Positions 55,877 through 64,000 of a stretch of 64,000 bases of DNA are shown here, in pieces. The notes below the pieces were generated by a model. It saw nothing but the letters and a program-made list of their open reading frames with translations. It searched no databases and was not told the DNA's origin. The stretch's first letter is position 1; the number at the start of each line of letters is the position of its first letter. The translations under genes and the position numbers were made by a program. Origin of the DNA: an uncultured Porphyromonadaceae bacterium. Lineage in GTDB: Bacteria > Bacteroidota > Bacteroidia > Bacteroidales > Barnesiellaceae_A. The stretch covers positions 868,001 to 932,000 of the forward strand of contig UPZG01000001.1 in assembly GCA_900538705.1 (NCBI GenBank), given 5' to 3'.

Positions 55877-57178
55877 ATGACAGAAGCCAAATGGACAACG
55901 GCCGAAGAAGCCGTAAAATTGATAAAATCTTACGACCATATCTACATTCAAGGTAGTACCTCCATACCCGAAATATTGTGCGATGCTCTTGCTGCGCGCG
56001 CCAGTGAGTTGCGCGGCGTGGTAGTTTACTCTGGGTTTGCTATAGGCAAGCGCGAAGCCCCTTATTGTCGCAGTGAGTTTCGCGAATCTTTCTTCCCGGT
56101 CAGTATGTTTATTGCCAATAGTGTGCGCGATGCAATAGGCAGGGGTGAGGGGCAAGCTATTCCTGGCTTCTTAGGTGAGATACCGGCGCTTTTCCGTGAG
56201 GGACTGGCTCCTGTCGATGTGGCATTGCTCAACGTTTCGCTTCCTAATGAAGAGGGATATTGCAGTTATGGCATTTCGGCCGACCTTGCCGTCTCGGCGG
56301 TAGAGTGTTCAAAAATTGTTATTGCGCAGGTCAACAAGCAGATGCCATTCTCTTATGGCGATGCTCTCATTCACATATCCAAGATAGATGCGTGTGTAGA
56401 AGTAGACGACCCGTTGGTATGTCTGCCTATTGCAAATCCTGATGAGAAAGAGACAAAAATAGGCCAATATATTGCCGAGCAAATACCTGATGGAGCTACT
56501 TTGCAGATAGGAGTGGGCGGTATTCCCAACGCTGTATTGTCAGCATTGACGTCTCACAAAGACCTGGGTTTGCATACCGAAGCTCTTACCGATGGAGTGG
56601 TGCCACTGATAAAGAGCGGTGTCATCAATAATAAGCTCAAAAAAGTGATGCCCGGCATAACGGTTGCATCGCTGGCTTTGGGGTCGCAACGGCTTTACGA
56701 TTACATGGACTATAATAAGGATGTTATTGTAAAGGATGTGGCGTGGACCAATTATCCCTTCCGTATCATGCAGAATCCCAAGGTTATGGCTATTAACTCG
56801 GCCATTGAGATAGACCTTACGGGGCAGATATGTGCCGACTCGATAGGTGAGCGTATGTTCTCGGGTGTTGGCGGGCAGCATGATTTTATGTATGGTGGTG
56901 CTCTTTCGGAGGGAGGAAAGACTTTCATTGCCATCAAGGCCGCCTCGGCAAAAGGAGTGTCAAAGATTGTACCTACCTTGAAACCTGGCGCTGGCGTTGT
57001 GACAACTCGTGCACAAGTTCAATATATCGTTACCGAGTATGGTATTGCATATTTGCGCGGTAAGGACCTTGCACAACGTGCTAAGGCGTTGATAGAGATA
57101 GCAGAGCCTTCGGCTCGCGAAGAGTTGGAGCGTGCTGCTTGTAAACGATTTGGATATAGTTTCTTGCGATTGAGGTAA
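55877..57178 (+). CDS. acetyl-CoA hydrolase/CoA-transferase family protein
   Basis: A 433-residue family I-like CoA-transferase. It has LQIGVGGIPNAVLSAL, the catalytic Glu235 in LHTEALTDGVVPL, the segment MFSGVGGQHDFMYGGALSEGGK, and VVTTRAQVQYIVTEYGIAYLRGKDL. This is the acetate/butyrate (Cat1/4-hydroxybutyrate) CoA-transferase arrangement. In this operon it would exchange CoA from an aryl- or acyl-CoA to acetate, or release the acid, conserving the thioester energy. A terminator follows 15 bases after the stop. Confidence 0.9.
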   Translation: MTEAKWTTAEEAVKLIKSYDHIYIQGSTSIPEILCDALAARASELRGVVVYSGFAIGKREAPYCRSEFRESFFPVSMFIANSVRDAIGRGEGQAIPGFLGEIPALFREGLAPVDVALLNVSLPNEEGYCSYGISADLAVSAVECSKIVIAQVNKQMPFSYGDALIHISKIDACVEVDDPLVCLPIANPDEKETKIGQYIAEQIPDGATLQIGVGGIPNAVLSALTSHKDLGLHTEALTDGVVPLIKSGVINNKLKKVMPGITVASLALGSQRLYDYMDYNKDVIVKDVAWTNYPFRIMQNPKVMAINSAIEIDLTGQICADSIGERMFSGVGGQHDFMYGGALSEGGKTFIAIKAASAKGVSKIVPTLKPGAGVVTTRAQVQYIVTEYGIAYLRGKDLAQRAKALIEIAEPSAREELERAACKRFGYSFLRLR

Positions 57179-57193
57179 TATTTTCAGACAAGT

Positions 57194-57231
57194 GCGGCTG
57201 TGGCAAATAATCATGCCACAGCCGCTTTTTT
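57194..57231 (+). terminator. terminator of the ior operon
   Basis: Perfect 12-base GC-rich arms (57194-57205, 57214-57225) and six T. Confidence 0.93.
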
Positions 57232-57290
57232 ATATGTCGGTTGTCAACAGTGACGATGACCAATCTGGCATCAATATCGCGACATCATTG

Positions 57291-58169
57291 TCAGGCATTA
57301 GGCTGTATGCCGAGGATGCTCTCTACGCGTGATTGAAATTGTGCCATGAGCCATCGTGGTGTTGAGGTAGCACCGCAGATACCTATATTTTCTTTTCCGA
57401 CAAGCCACTGGGGATTGAGTTCGTCTATGTCAGATACCATGTGAGTGCAAGGATTTATGGCGAGACACTCTTCGTATAGCACTTTGCCATTGGAACTCTT
57501 TTTCCCGCACACGAAAAGAATGAGGTCGTGATGTCGGGCAAACTCGCGAATGTTGGGAATACGGTTGGCTACTTGCCTGCATATTGTGTCATACCACTCG
57601 AAGTCGCCCTCTTTTGTATGCTTTTTGATGAGCGATACCATTTCGGCAAAATGTTCTACCGACTTTGTAGTTTGGGAGTAGAGGGTGATGTGTTTGCTAA
57701 AGTCTACCTTTTTCAGGTCGTCGGTGTTCTCTATGACAATAGCTTCACCATTAGTTTGTCCCACAAGGCCGTTTACTTCGGCATGTCCGGCTTTACCATA
57801 TATAAGTATTTGGTCAGTGGGGCTGAGCCTTGCGTCGTAGCTTTTCTTTATTTTCTTTTGCAGTTGTAATACTACAGGGCAGGTAGCATCTATGATGGTG
57901 ATGTTGTTTTCACGGGCTATGCGGTAAGTCTCGGGCGGTTCGCCGTGGGCTCGCAGCAGTACCTTGACGTTGTGTAGTTGGCGTAACTCATCGTGATTTA
58001 TGGTGATAAGACCTTTGGCTCTGAGGCGCTCTACCTCATTGCTGTTATGTACAATGTCACCCAAGCAGTATAGGCGGCCGCTTTTATCCAATTCTTCTTC
58101 GGCTGCTCTTATAGCCGTGACCACGCCAAAGCAGAACCCCGAGTTTTTGTCTATCTCTACCGTTGCCAT
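57291..58169 (-). CDS. ispH: 4-hydroxy-3-methylbut-2-enyl diphosphate reductase
   Basis: A 292-residue iron-sulfur enzyme, the last step of the MEP isoprenoid pathway. Cluster cysteines are seen in SGFCFGV (N-terminal), IDATCPVV (middle) and the C-terminal region with GICGATSTP. Histidines HSN and HGEPP bind substrate. The start at 58169 is chosen to place the usual MATVEIDKNSGFCFG at the N-terminus. It follows cmk by 4 bases, in one operon with porQ. Confidence 0.94.
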   Translation of the reverse strand: MATVEIDKNSGFCFGVVTAIRAAEEELDKSGRLYCLGDIVHNSNEVERLRAKGLITINHDELRQLHNVKVLLRAHGEPPETYRIARENNITIIDATCPVVLQLQKKIKKSYDARLSPTDQILIYGKAGHAEVNGLVGQTNGEAIVIENTDDLKKVDFSKHITLYSQTTKSVEHFAEMVSLIKKHTKEGDFEWYDTICRQVANRIPNIREFARHHDLILFVCGKKSSNGKVLYEECLAINPCTHMVSDIDELNPQWLVGKENIGICGATSTPRWLMAQFQSRVESILGIQPNA

Positions 58170-58173
58170 ATGA

Positions 58174-58887
58174 TTATGCTTTGAGGTTTGTGATGCGGTC
58201 GATAGTCTCGCGAAAGCGTGCCAGCAACCACTCGTTTTGTTCATCGATACTCATGTGCGAGTTGTCGAGCTCTATGGCATCATCGGCCTTGCGTAACGGG
58301 CTTATTTCGCGTGTAAGGTCGTTGTGGTCGCGCTGTGCAATGTTTTGTTCTATCTCATCAATATTTACAGGAATACCGGCCGCCTTCATTTCGTCAGCCC
58401 GGCGTTGAGCTCGGGTACGGGCTGAAGCTGTGACAAATATTTTCAGTTCGGCATGTGGAAATACCGTTGTGCCTATGTCGCGGCCGTCCATGACAATGCC
58501 TTTCTGCTCACCCATGCGGCGTTGGGCGTCTACAAGGGCTGTACGTACAAACGATAGCTTACTCACCGTGCTTACGTGGCGCGACACCTCCATACTGCGT
58601 ATGGCTTGTTCTACACACACGTCGTTGAGGAAGGTGCATTGTTTTCCGCTTACGCTATCGGTTGCAAAAGTAATATGTATGTTATTTATTTCGGCTTCGA
58701 GCCGCTGGGTATCTACCGCGTCGCCTGTGATGATACCATGCTGCAAGCAATATAATGTAACGGCACGGTACATAGCGCCACTATCTATATAGGTGTAGCC
58801 TATGCGTCGTGCAAGCTCTTTGGCCATAGTACTCTTGCCGCACGATGAGAAGCCGTCTATGGCTATGATAATACGAGGTGTTTCCAT
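58174..58887 (-). CDS. cmk: cytidylate kinase
   Basis: A 237-residue nucleotide kinase for CMP and dCMP. P-loop GFSSCGKSTMAK at about 11-22, CMP site SGAMYRAVTLY and VMDGRDIGTTVFP, lid region ASARTRAQRRADEM. It lies between porQ (18-base gap) and ispH (4-base gap). The porQ-cmk neighbourhood recurs in Bacteroidota. Confidence 0.95.
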   Translation of the reverse strand: METPRIIIAIDGFSSCGKSTMAKELARRIGYTYIDSGAMYRAVTLYCLQHGIITGDAVDTQRLEAEINNIHITFATDSVSGKQCTFLNDVCVEQAIRSMEVSRHVSTVSKLSFVRTALVDAQRRMGEQKGIVMDGRDIGTTVFPHAELKIFVTASARTRAQRRADEMKAAGIPVNIDEIEQNIAQRDHNDLTREISPLRKADDAIELDNSHMSIDEQNEWLLARFRETIDRITNLKA

Positions 58888-58904
58888 AATTTGTTGAGGA
58901 ATGA

Positions 58905-59933
58905 TTATCGTCGGTTTAGGAAGTCGCCGATGCTTGTTGTCAGATTCAGCATCAGGGTTGTCCCCGAAACGTGGTGACTGGCAACCGCAACGTCGAGCGA
59001 AAACATTTTTACCTTGATACCGCCGCCTATGCTGAATCCCGATAGAAAGTAGCGGTTGTCGGTACGCATGTCGCTGGCCGTTTTATAGTTGTATCCTATA
59101 CCGAGGTAGAAATTGTTGCTGAAAAGATATTCTACACCGAAGATGAGGTGACGGAAGAAGTGCTCGAAAAATTTATCGTTGGTCACAATTCCATCGCCGT
59201 TGTCGGTCGTTGTGGGGTAGGGTATTTTCCATCGCCACAAGTCGTGAGCTGTTATGGAGATGCGTACAGGGGTGTTATTGAGAACCTGTGAATAGCCGAA
59301 GCAGATGTCCCAAGGAAGATTACCGTATACGTTGGCATAGCGTTTGAGTTGTCCGCCAAGGTTGCGGGCTACCAGCGATAGCGAATATTCTTTTTCGGAG
59401 TTGTAATAGTTGAGTCCTAAATCTACGGCCAATGCTATGCCCGAGTATTGCTCATAGTTTGAGTATATGAATTTGAGCATGGCACCACCGCGCAACCCTT
59501 CGTATATATCGTGTGAGTAGGTACACTGAATCTGTATATCTTGCGGATTGAAGGTGCCCAATACTTGTCCGGTTTCGTCGGTATGAGTCATGGAGCCATA
59601 GCCATAGTACTGGATGCCTGCCGCGAGGGCTCCACGGTCTGATGTCGCAATTCCGAAGGTGGTACCGGCAAAATGTATGCCGGCAACGTACATCATGTAG
59701 TTGATGCCCCATTTCATATCCATCTCAGGGCCCAACAAAGCAGGGTTGTTATTGATAAGGGTAATGTCTTCTTCTATGATAGAGATGTTGTTGCCGCCGA
59801 GGGCGTAGGCATGTGCCGACGGGGTGATGTTGAGAAAGTCGTACGATGTACGGCCTTCTTGGCTATATCCCGCAAAAGGTAGTAGCAGCAGTATGGCTGC
59901 TGCGAGGGTTCGTATAGCGATGTTATATCTCAT
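58905..59933 (-). CDS. porQ: type IX secretion system protein PorQ
   Basis: A 342-residue outer-membrane beta-barrel protein with signal peptide (MRYNIAIRTLAAAILLLLPF). The start of the mature part, YDFLNITPSAHAYALGGNN, is the PorQ signature, and the rest is barrel strands such as WDICFGYSQVLNN and FYLGIGYNYKTAS. PorQ belongs to the attachment complex with PorV/PorU that releases cargo at the surface. A minus-strand TACCTTTG lies at 59972-59965, so the earlier frame start at 60023 is excluded; 59951 is a possible alternative start. It leads the porQ-cmk-ispH operon. Confidence 0.88.
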   Translation of the reverse strand: MRYNIAIRTLAAAILLLLPFAGYSQEGRTSYDFLNITPSAHAYALGGNNISIIEEDITLINNNPALLGPEMDMKWGINYMMYVAGIHFAGTTFGIATSDRGALAAGIQYYGYGSMTHTDETGQVLGTFNPQDIQIQCTYSHDIYEGLRGGAMLKFIYSNYEQYSGIALAVDLGLNYYNSEKEYSLSLVARNLGGQLKRYANVYGNLPWDICFGYSQVLNNTPVRISITAHDLWRWKIPYPTTTDNGDGIVTNDKFFEHFFRHLIFGVEYLFSNNFYLGIGYNYKTASDMRTDNRYFLSGFSIGGGIKVKMFSLDVAVASHHVSGTTLMLNLTTSIGDFLNRR

Positions 59934-60414
59934 TGTCGTATTCACGGACATCGTTTTCAAGTTGCAAAGGTACTCAATTTCACATTGGGGGCAGAGGTAA
60001 AATGGAAAATTCTGTGACTGCACCCAAGCGTGAGTATTTGTGAGCCGGTCGTAAAGCTATAAGAATAAGCGTGTAGTTGCCTTATCGGTACATCTTCTTG
60101 CCTATGCCCTTGAGTTGTATTGCCTGAGGCTCATGTAGCACTTTGCGGTTTACTGAGTATTATATAAACGGAGTTTTTGCCGCGAAAGTATATGACTGTT
60201 TATTTTATTTTTCTTGAAGACTTCTCTGATATTAGCTTGAGGCAATCGGGACGCTTTCTTTTGTACGAATATCTTCTCGAAGAGATAAGTTGTTGTATGA
60301 TGCAACATTTGTTGTGCCCCGTGTGTTGTATATGACGTGTGGTACTATGTTGTTGCCTTTTTGAGGCAGACGTGTGCCGTAGTGTGTAATTATTAATATG
60401 CAATACAATTAATT
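59934..60414. other. divergent gap upstream of the FimB/Mfa2-like gene
   Basis: About 480 bases. Leftward promoter element of porQ at 59972-59965. Apart from small hairpins near 60354-60367 nothing is supported; several short frames are spurious. Confidence 0.4.
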
Positions 60415-61395
60415 ATGAAAAATGTGACTATTGCGGCCATGTGCCTTTTGATGCTCTTTACGGCGTGTTGCAAGGATGATAAGGATGAGCCCAAGCCTGA
60501 TACTTCGGGAGATGGGCCGACAGCTACTTCTCTTGTTACGCCTGAGTTACGCATGTCGGTAGCCGACCCGCTTGCGCCTGGTCTCTTTACGGGTGTTCTT
60601 GAAATATATCCGTGTAAAGAAAATTCGTCGATATATTTTGGCAATTACACAAATGGAACACTTTCTGTATTTAATGGTTATTATATTGTTGTCGACGGCT
60701 CGGTATATGGTAAAAACAATCGGGAGCTACATTTGCCTATTGGTACTTACAACATGGTGTATTGGGGTACTCCCAAATACGAAGAACCTATCTATAATGA
60801 GCCGGCCATCATATCGCCGGGACTTACGATGAACGGCGACCTTTCCGACCTCTATTTTTCTTTGCGTCCCAACAATGATGGTACATACAAACCTGTTTAT
60901 GACCTTGTTTATGCTGTACGTGAGGCAAACATCGGAAGTGAAGATTTACAGGCTTCTCTTTCGCGTGTAGGTGCCGGTTTGAAGGTTATAGTGACGCAGA
61001 CCGACAATAGTGTCTTTTCTGATGCTGTAGTGAGTATGGAGATTGAGATAAACAGTATTGCCGAGAAAATCAACTTTTTTACAGCCGAGGCGGTAAATAT
61101 GACGAAGACGGTCTCTTTTGACCTGACTCGTTCGTCTAACGGCGAGGTGATGAGTAATGCTACTGTGATGCTATTTCCTTCGGCACCCAATCCGCAGCTT
61201 AACCTTATTATCACTCTGGCCGATGGAACACAGCATACTCTGTCAAAGGCGCTTACGTCTACATTATCGCCCAATACAAGGCTTACACTCAACATTGTAG
61301 TGGGTAAAATCCTTCCCGATGGCAGCCCCGGTGACTTTACTATAGAGGCGTGGAACGAGGAAAGCGAGACTATTGAGTTCCCAATTATTAACTGA
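60415..61395 (+). CDS. FimB/Mfa2-like surface lipoprotein
   Basis: A 326-residue lipoprotein with lipobox LFTAC (Cys18) followed by an acidic linker (KDDKDEPKPDTSGDG), as in surface-exposed Bacteroidota lipoproteins. Two beta-rich halves with segments LYFSLRPNNDGTYKPVYDLVYAV and TVMLFPSAPNPQLNLIITLADGTQHTL resemble Mfa2/FimB fimbrial anchor proteins (DUF5119/Mfa2 group). No fimbrial operon is adjacent. A role as a fimbrial anchor or surface adhesin is inference. Confidence 0.65.
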   Translation: MKNVTIAAMCLLMLFTACCKDDKDEPKPDTSGDGPTATSLVTPELRMSVADPLAPGLFTGVLEIYPCKENSSIYFGNYTNGTLSVFNGYYIVVDGSVYGKNNRELHLPIGTYNMVYWGTPKYEEPIYNEPAIISPGLTMNGDLSDLYFSLRPNNDGTYKPVYDLVYAVREANIGSEDLQASLSRVGAGLKVIVTQTDNSVFSDAVVSMEIEINSIAEKINFFTAEAVNMTKTVSFDLTRSSNGEVMSNATVMLFPSAPNPQLNLIITLADGTQHTLSKALTSTLSPNTRLTLNIVVGKILPDGSPGDFTIEAWNEESETIEFPIIN

Positions 61396-61586
61396 TATAA
61401 TATGAGGGGACGGATAGAATAAATAAGAGACTCGCGTAGAAAATTTTACTTCAGCATAGAGCTTATCCCTTTCGCAGGGCTGTTATATGAGCAATGTGTA
61501 CACGAATATTACAGGCATTGCAGCATATGGCAGCCTTGCATTATGCATTGAAATCTAAGATACCGCAAGAAATGTATGACGATGGT

Positions 61587-62522
61587 CTATCGTGATTGAG
61601 ACTTTTCCTGTTGTTGCACAAGTTGCAATATGGTATCTACTTTGGCAGCGGTAGGCAATGTAGCATCTATCCAATGAATGGGAATGCCACGTCGTTCCAT
61701 GCCTCTGAACCATGTCATTTGGCGTTTGGCAAATTGGTGTATGGCTATTTCGAGCCGTTTTACCATTTCGTCGTAAGACAATTTACCGATGAGATATTCG
61801 GTGACAAACTTATATTCGAGACCGTAATAAATGAGCGATTCGGGCGGAATGCCGCCTTCTAATAGCGACCGTATTTCTTCTACCATCCCTTCGTCCAAGC
61901 GTTGCCTGAGGCGGTGGCTTATGCGTGCCCGTCTGAGGTCGCGCTCTATCTCTATGCCTATCACCAATGCATTGCGCATGGGGCGCGGTTGCAGTTTTTC
62001 GGCTGGTTGATGGCTATAGTACTCTGCTATCTCTATGGCACGGATGGCACGTTTGCAGGTGTCTGTATCGGTCGTGTTGTGCAGCGTTTTGTATTGTTGC
62101 AGTATGGCCGTAAGTTCGTCGAGCGATTTGTCTTGCAATGAAGCCCGTAGTGTAGGATTTTCTGGCACAGGAGGTAATGCATACCCTTTGAGGATGGTCT
62201 CAACATAGAGTCCTGTTCCACCACATAATAAGGGTTGTTTGCCTCGTGCCAGCATGTCGGTATATACGGCATTAAAGTCACGTACATACTCATACAGGTT
62301 ATAGCGGTAGCCGGCAGGACAGATGTCTATGAGGTGGTAAGGGATATGTTTCCCCTCGATGGTATATTCGCCCAGGTCTTTGCCCGTACCTATATCCATG
62401 CCGCGATATATCTGTCGCGAGTCAGCACTGATTATTTCAGTATCTAACCTGTGGGCTACGGCAACAGCAAGCGAAGTCTTACCCGATGCCGTAGGACCTA
62501 CGATGGCGATGAGGTCGAGCAT
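61587..62522 (-). CDS. miaA: tRNA dimethylallyltransferase
   Basis: A 311-residue enzyme that adds a dimethylallyl group to A37 of tRNAs. P-loop GPTASGKTSLA (8-18), SADSRQIYRGMDIGTGK, HHLIDI-like HLIDICPAGYRYNLYEY, GGTGLYVETIL, and C-terminal FAKRQMTWFRG. Length is normal. It starts 7 bases after the peptidase stop, in the same direction. The gap 61396-61586 to the left shows no gene. Confidence 0.95.
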   Translation of the reverse strand: MLDLIAIVGPTASGKTSLAVAVAHRLDTEIISADSRQIYRGMDIGTGKDLGEYTIEGKHIPYHLIDICPAGYRYNLYEYVRDFNAVYTDMLARGKQPLLCGGTGLYVETILKGYALPPVPENPTLRASLQDKSLDELTAILQQYKTLHNTTDTDTCKRAIRAIEIAEYYSHQPAEKLQPRPMRNALVIGIEIERDLRRARISHRLRQRLDEGMVEEIRSLLEGGIPPESLIYYGLEYKFVTEYLIGKLSYDEMVKRLEIAIHQFAKRQMTWFRGMERRGIPIHWIDATLPTAAKVDTILQLVQQQEKSQSR

Positions 62523-62529
62523 GGTGAGT

Positions 62530-63999
62530 TTATTTCAGCTTGTCGTTAAAGAACTTGCATACGCGTGTATAAATGTGGTATCGCGAGTCGCCACCGTTGA
62601 TGCTGTGACCTTGATTGGGATAGACCATCATGTCGAACTGTTTTTCGGCTTCAATCAATGCCGATACAAATTCTATGGTATTACTCATGTGCACGTTGTC
62701 GTCGGCTGTGCCCGATATAATAAGCAGGTCGCCTTGCAAGCCGGCAGCATGTGTCACAGGAGCTCCATAACGGTATCCTTCGGTATTTTCGTTCGGCGTA
62801 CGCATGTAACGCTCGGCATATATTGTGTCGTAGTAACGCCAATCGGTTACAGGCGCTATGGCTATACCGGCGGCAAAAACACCTCCTCCGGTAGTCATGG
62901 CCATCAGTGTCTCATACCCACCGTAACTCCATCCCCAGATGCCTATCTTCTCGGCATCAACGTATGGCAGTGTGGCGGCGTATCGGGCTGCTGCAACTTG
63001 GTCTTGTGTTTCATAGCGGCCGAGTTTTTGGTATACTGTCGTTTCAAAAGCTTTGCCACGGCCACCGGTTCCACGACCATCGACACATATGATAATGTAT
63101 CCTTGCTCGGCGAGATAGTGGTACCAATCAATTTCCCATTTGTTGAGTACCTGTTGTGAGCCCGGTCCGCTATATTGGTTGAGTACGACCGGATATTTAC
63201 GTGACGGGTCAAAGTCAGATGGTTTGACGATGTATCCGTTGAGTATTGTACCGTTACCGTTGGTCATGGTGAAAAACTCTTTTGTGGGGAGTGTCGTTTG
63301 GGCTATCTTCTCTACAAGAGCCGAATTCTCTACGATAGGACGTATATCTTTCCCCGCTGCGTTGCGTAGCGTATACGTAGGCGGTGTGGTAGCAGAGTTG
63401 TATCCGTGTATGTAGTAAGTGCATGAGGGGTTGAATAGGGCAGAGTGTGTACCAGCCTCGGGGGTGAGGTTTACGATACCGTTTTTGCTATCGTAGCGGT
63501 ATATGGCACGATTGAGAGCCCCAGCAGTGGCTTGACAATAAAAAGTCTGTGTCGTAGAGTTGTAGCCTAAGAATTCCGTTACATCTTCACGTTCGGGCGA
63601 TATGGCTTTTTGTACGATGCCATTGTTGTTGCATTTATATATGCGCAAATACCCGTCTCGGTCGCTGGCAAAGGTAAAAAAGTCGGGATAGAAGGCAAAC
63701 ATGTCGAGTACATTCTGGTCTATCCATGCATCGTCGCGGTCTTCAATCAGAAGTCGCGTTACTCCCGAACGAGCGTTGAGTCGGTATAGACATAGTTGGT
63801 TTTGTGTGCGATTGAGCGTGACAACAGCAAAGTAATCGGCCTCGGGAAGAGCAAATATGCGGGGGATGTAGCCGTCGGGATTTACCGGTATGTCGTGTTT
63901 CTTGAGTGCACGGGTCTCTACGGTGTAAGTAACGACCGATACTTGAGAGTTGGTTTCGCCGGCTACAGGATATTTATACTGCATGCTGCCGGGATATAG
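62530..63999 (-). CDS. S9 family dipeptidyl peptidase (DPP-IV type), N-terminal part outside window
   Basis: The frame is open to the right edge of the window; the ATG at 63984 is internal since codons before it (LYPGS) continue the beta-propeller. The visible 490 residues hold part of the propeller and the alpha/beta-hydrolase domain. The catalytic Ser is in GWSYGGYETLMAM, Asp in ISGTADDNVHM, His in NQGHSINGGDSRYH. Such enzymes remove Xaa-Pro dipeptides; in Bacteroidales they are periplasmic and help peptide use. It forms an operon with miaA. Confidence 0.9.
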   Translation of the reverse strand, partial: LYPGSMQYKYPVAGETNSQVSVVTYTVETRALKKHDIPVNPDGYIPRIFALPEADYFAVVTLNRTQNQLCLYRLNARSGVTRLLIEDRDDAWIDQNVLDMFAFYPDFFTFASDRDGYLRIYKCNNNGIVQKAISPEREDVTEFLGYNSTTQTFYCQATAGALNRAIYRYDSKNGIVNLTPEAGTHSALFNPSCTYYIHGYNSATTPPTYTLRNAAGKDIRPIVENSALVEKIAQTTLPTKEFFTMTNGNGTILNGYIVKPSDFDPSRKYPVVLNQYSGPGSQQVLNKWEIDWYHYLAEQGYIIICVDGRGTGGRGKAFETTVYQKLGRYETQDQVAAARYAATLPYVDAEKIGIWGWSYGGYETLMAMTTGGGVFAAGIAIAPVTDWRYYDTIYAERYMRTPNENTEGYRYGAPVTHAAGLQGDLLIISGTADDNVHMSNTIEFVSALIEAEKQFDMMVYPNQGHSINGGDSRYHIYTRVCKFFNDKLK

Positions 64000-64000
64000 T

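Noticed and set aside
1..64000. Search for CRISPR arrays, insertion sequences, integrases and restriction systems
   Set aside because: No regularly spaced repeats, transposase or nuclease motifs were seen by eye; the Fic protein alone is not a defence or toxin-antitoxin locus because no partner gene adjoins it.

Overview
The window is chromosomal DNA from a member of the order Bacteroidales, probably a gut lineage outside Bacteroides proper such as a Barnesiella/Coprobacter-like genus (inference). Evidence: promoters of the phylum-specific type (TTTG or TTG, about 20 bases, then TAnnTTTG) precede many genes; A-rich leaders replace Shine-Dalgarno sites; Bacteroidota family proteins are present (DUF1599, RprX/RprY, EF-G2, FimB/Mfa2-like, DUF4250); and type IX secretion or gliding genes (sprA, porQ, gldB) occur with a type-IX C-terminal sorting domain. 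No insertion sequence, phage, CRISPR array or rRNA was found. One tRNA (Ser, GCT) is present. Both window ends cut through genes.

Layout. 1-3.9 kb: DUF1599, DoxX-like, tpiA, SPOR-domain and folE genes in one direction. 4-8.9 kb: a secreted C1 peptidase, a DUF2156 protein, rarA and a ZIP metal transporter. 9-12.6 kb: a Spy-like periplasmic protein and clpB. 12.6-15.5 kb: a candidate small RNA, a lipoprotein flavodoxin, hemW, and a roughly 300-nt structured RNA just upstream of an EF-G paralogue. 15.5-21.3 kb: EF-G2, the RprX/RprY two-component system and mdh. 21.6-32 kb: a threonylcarbamoyl-AMP synthase, a B3/B4 protein, a membrane protein, a degenerate Fic protein, a GNAT/thioredoxin/serine-hydrolase operon, tRNA-Ser, a degenerate M23 protein, mltG and a glycosyltransferase. 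32.4-37.3 kb: an OmpA-like porin, then an AT-rich, gene-poor stretch with a candidate 40-codon gene, a type IX cargo gene broken by an in-frame TAG, and an XRE regulator with a possible operator. 37.3-41.1 kb: YeiH exporter, LysR regulator, aroE, gldB. 41.3-51.9 kb: nfnAB, the giant sprA, ruvA and DUF4250. 52.4-57.2 kb: a four-gene 2-oxoacid fermentation operon (iorA, iorB, aminotransferase, CoA-transferase). 57.3-64 kb: ispH, cmk, porQ, a FimB/Mfa2-like lipoprotein, miaA and a DPP-IV-type peptidase.

How it fits together: most genes are core housekeeping in short operons separated by clear intrinsic terminators. The strongest unexplained signal is the region 14916-15240. It has a Bacteroidota promoter followed by a nested series of long-range complementary segments, which is best read as a rod-shaped non-coding RNA. 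Other points of note are an EF-G paralogue without the catalytic histidine, a Fic protein and an M23 protein that have lost their active-site motifs, a self-contained small gene in the AT-rich stretch, and an amino-acid fermentation cassette complete from transaminase to CoA-transferase.
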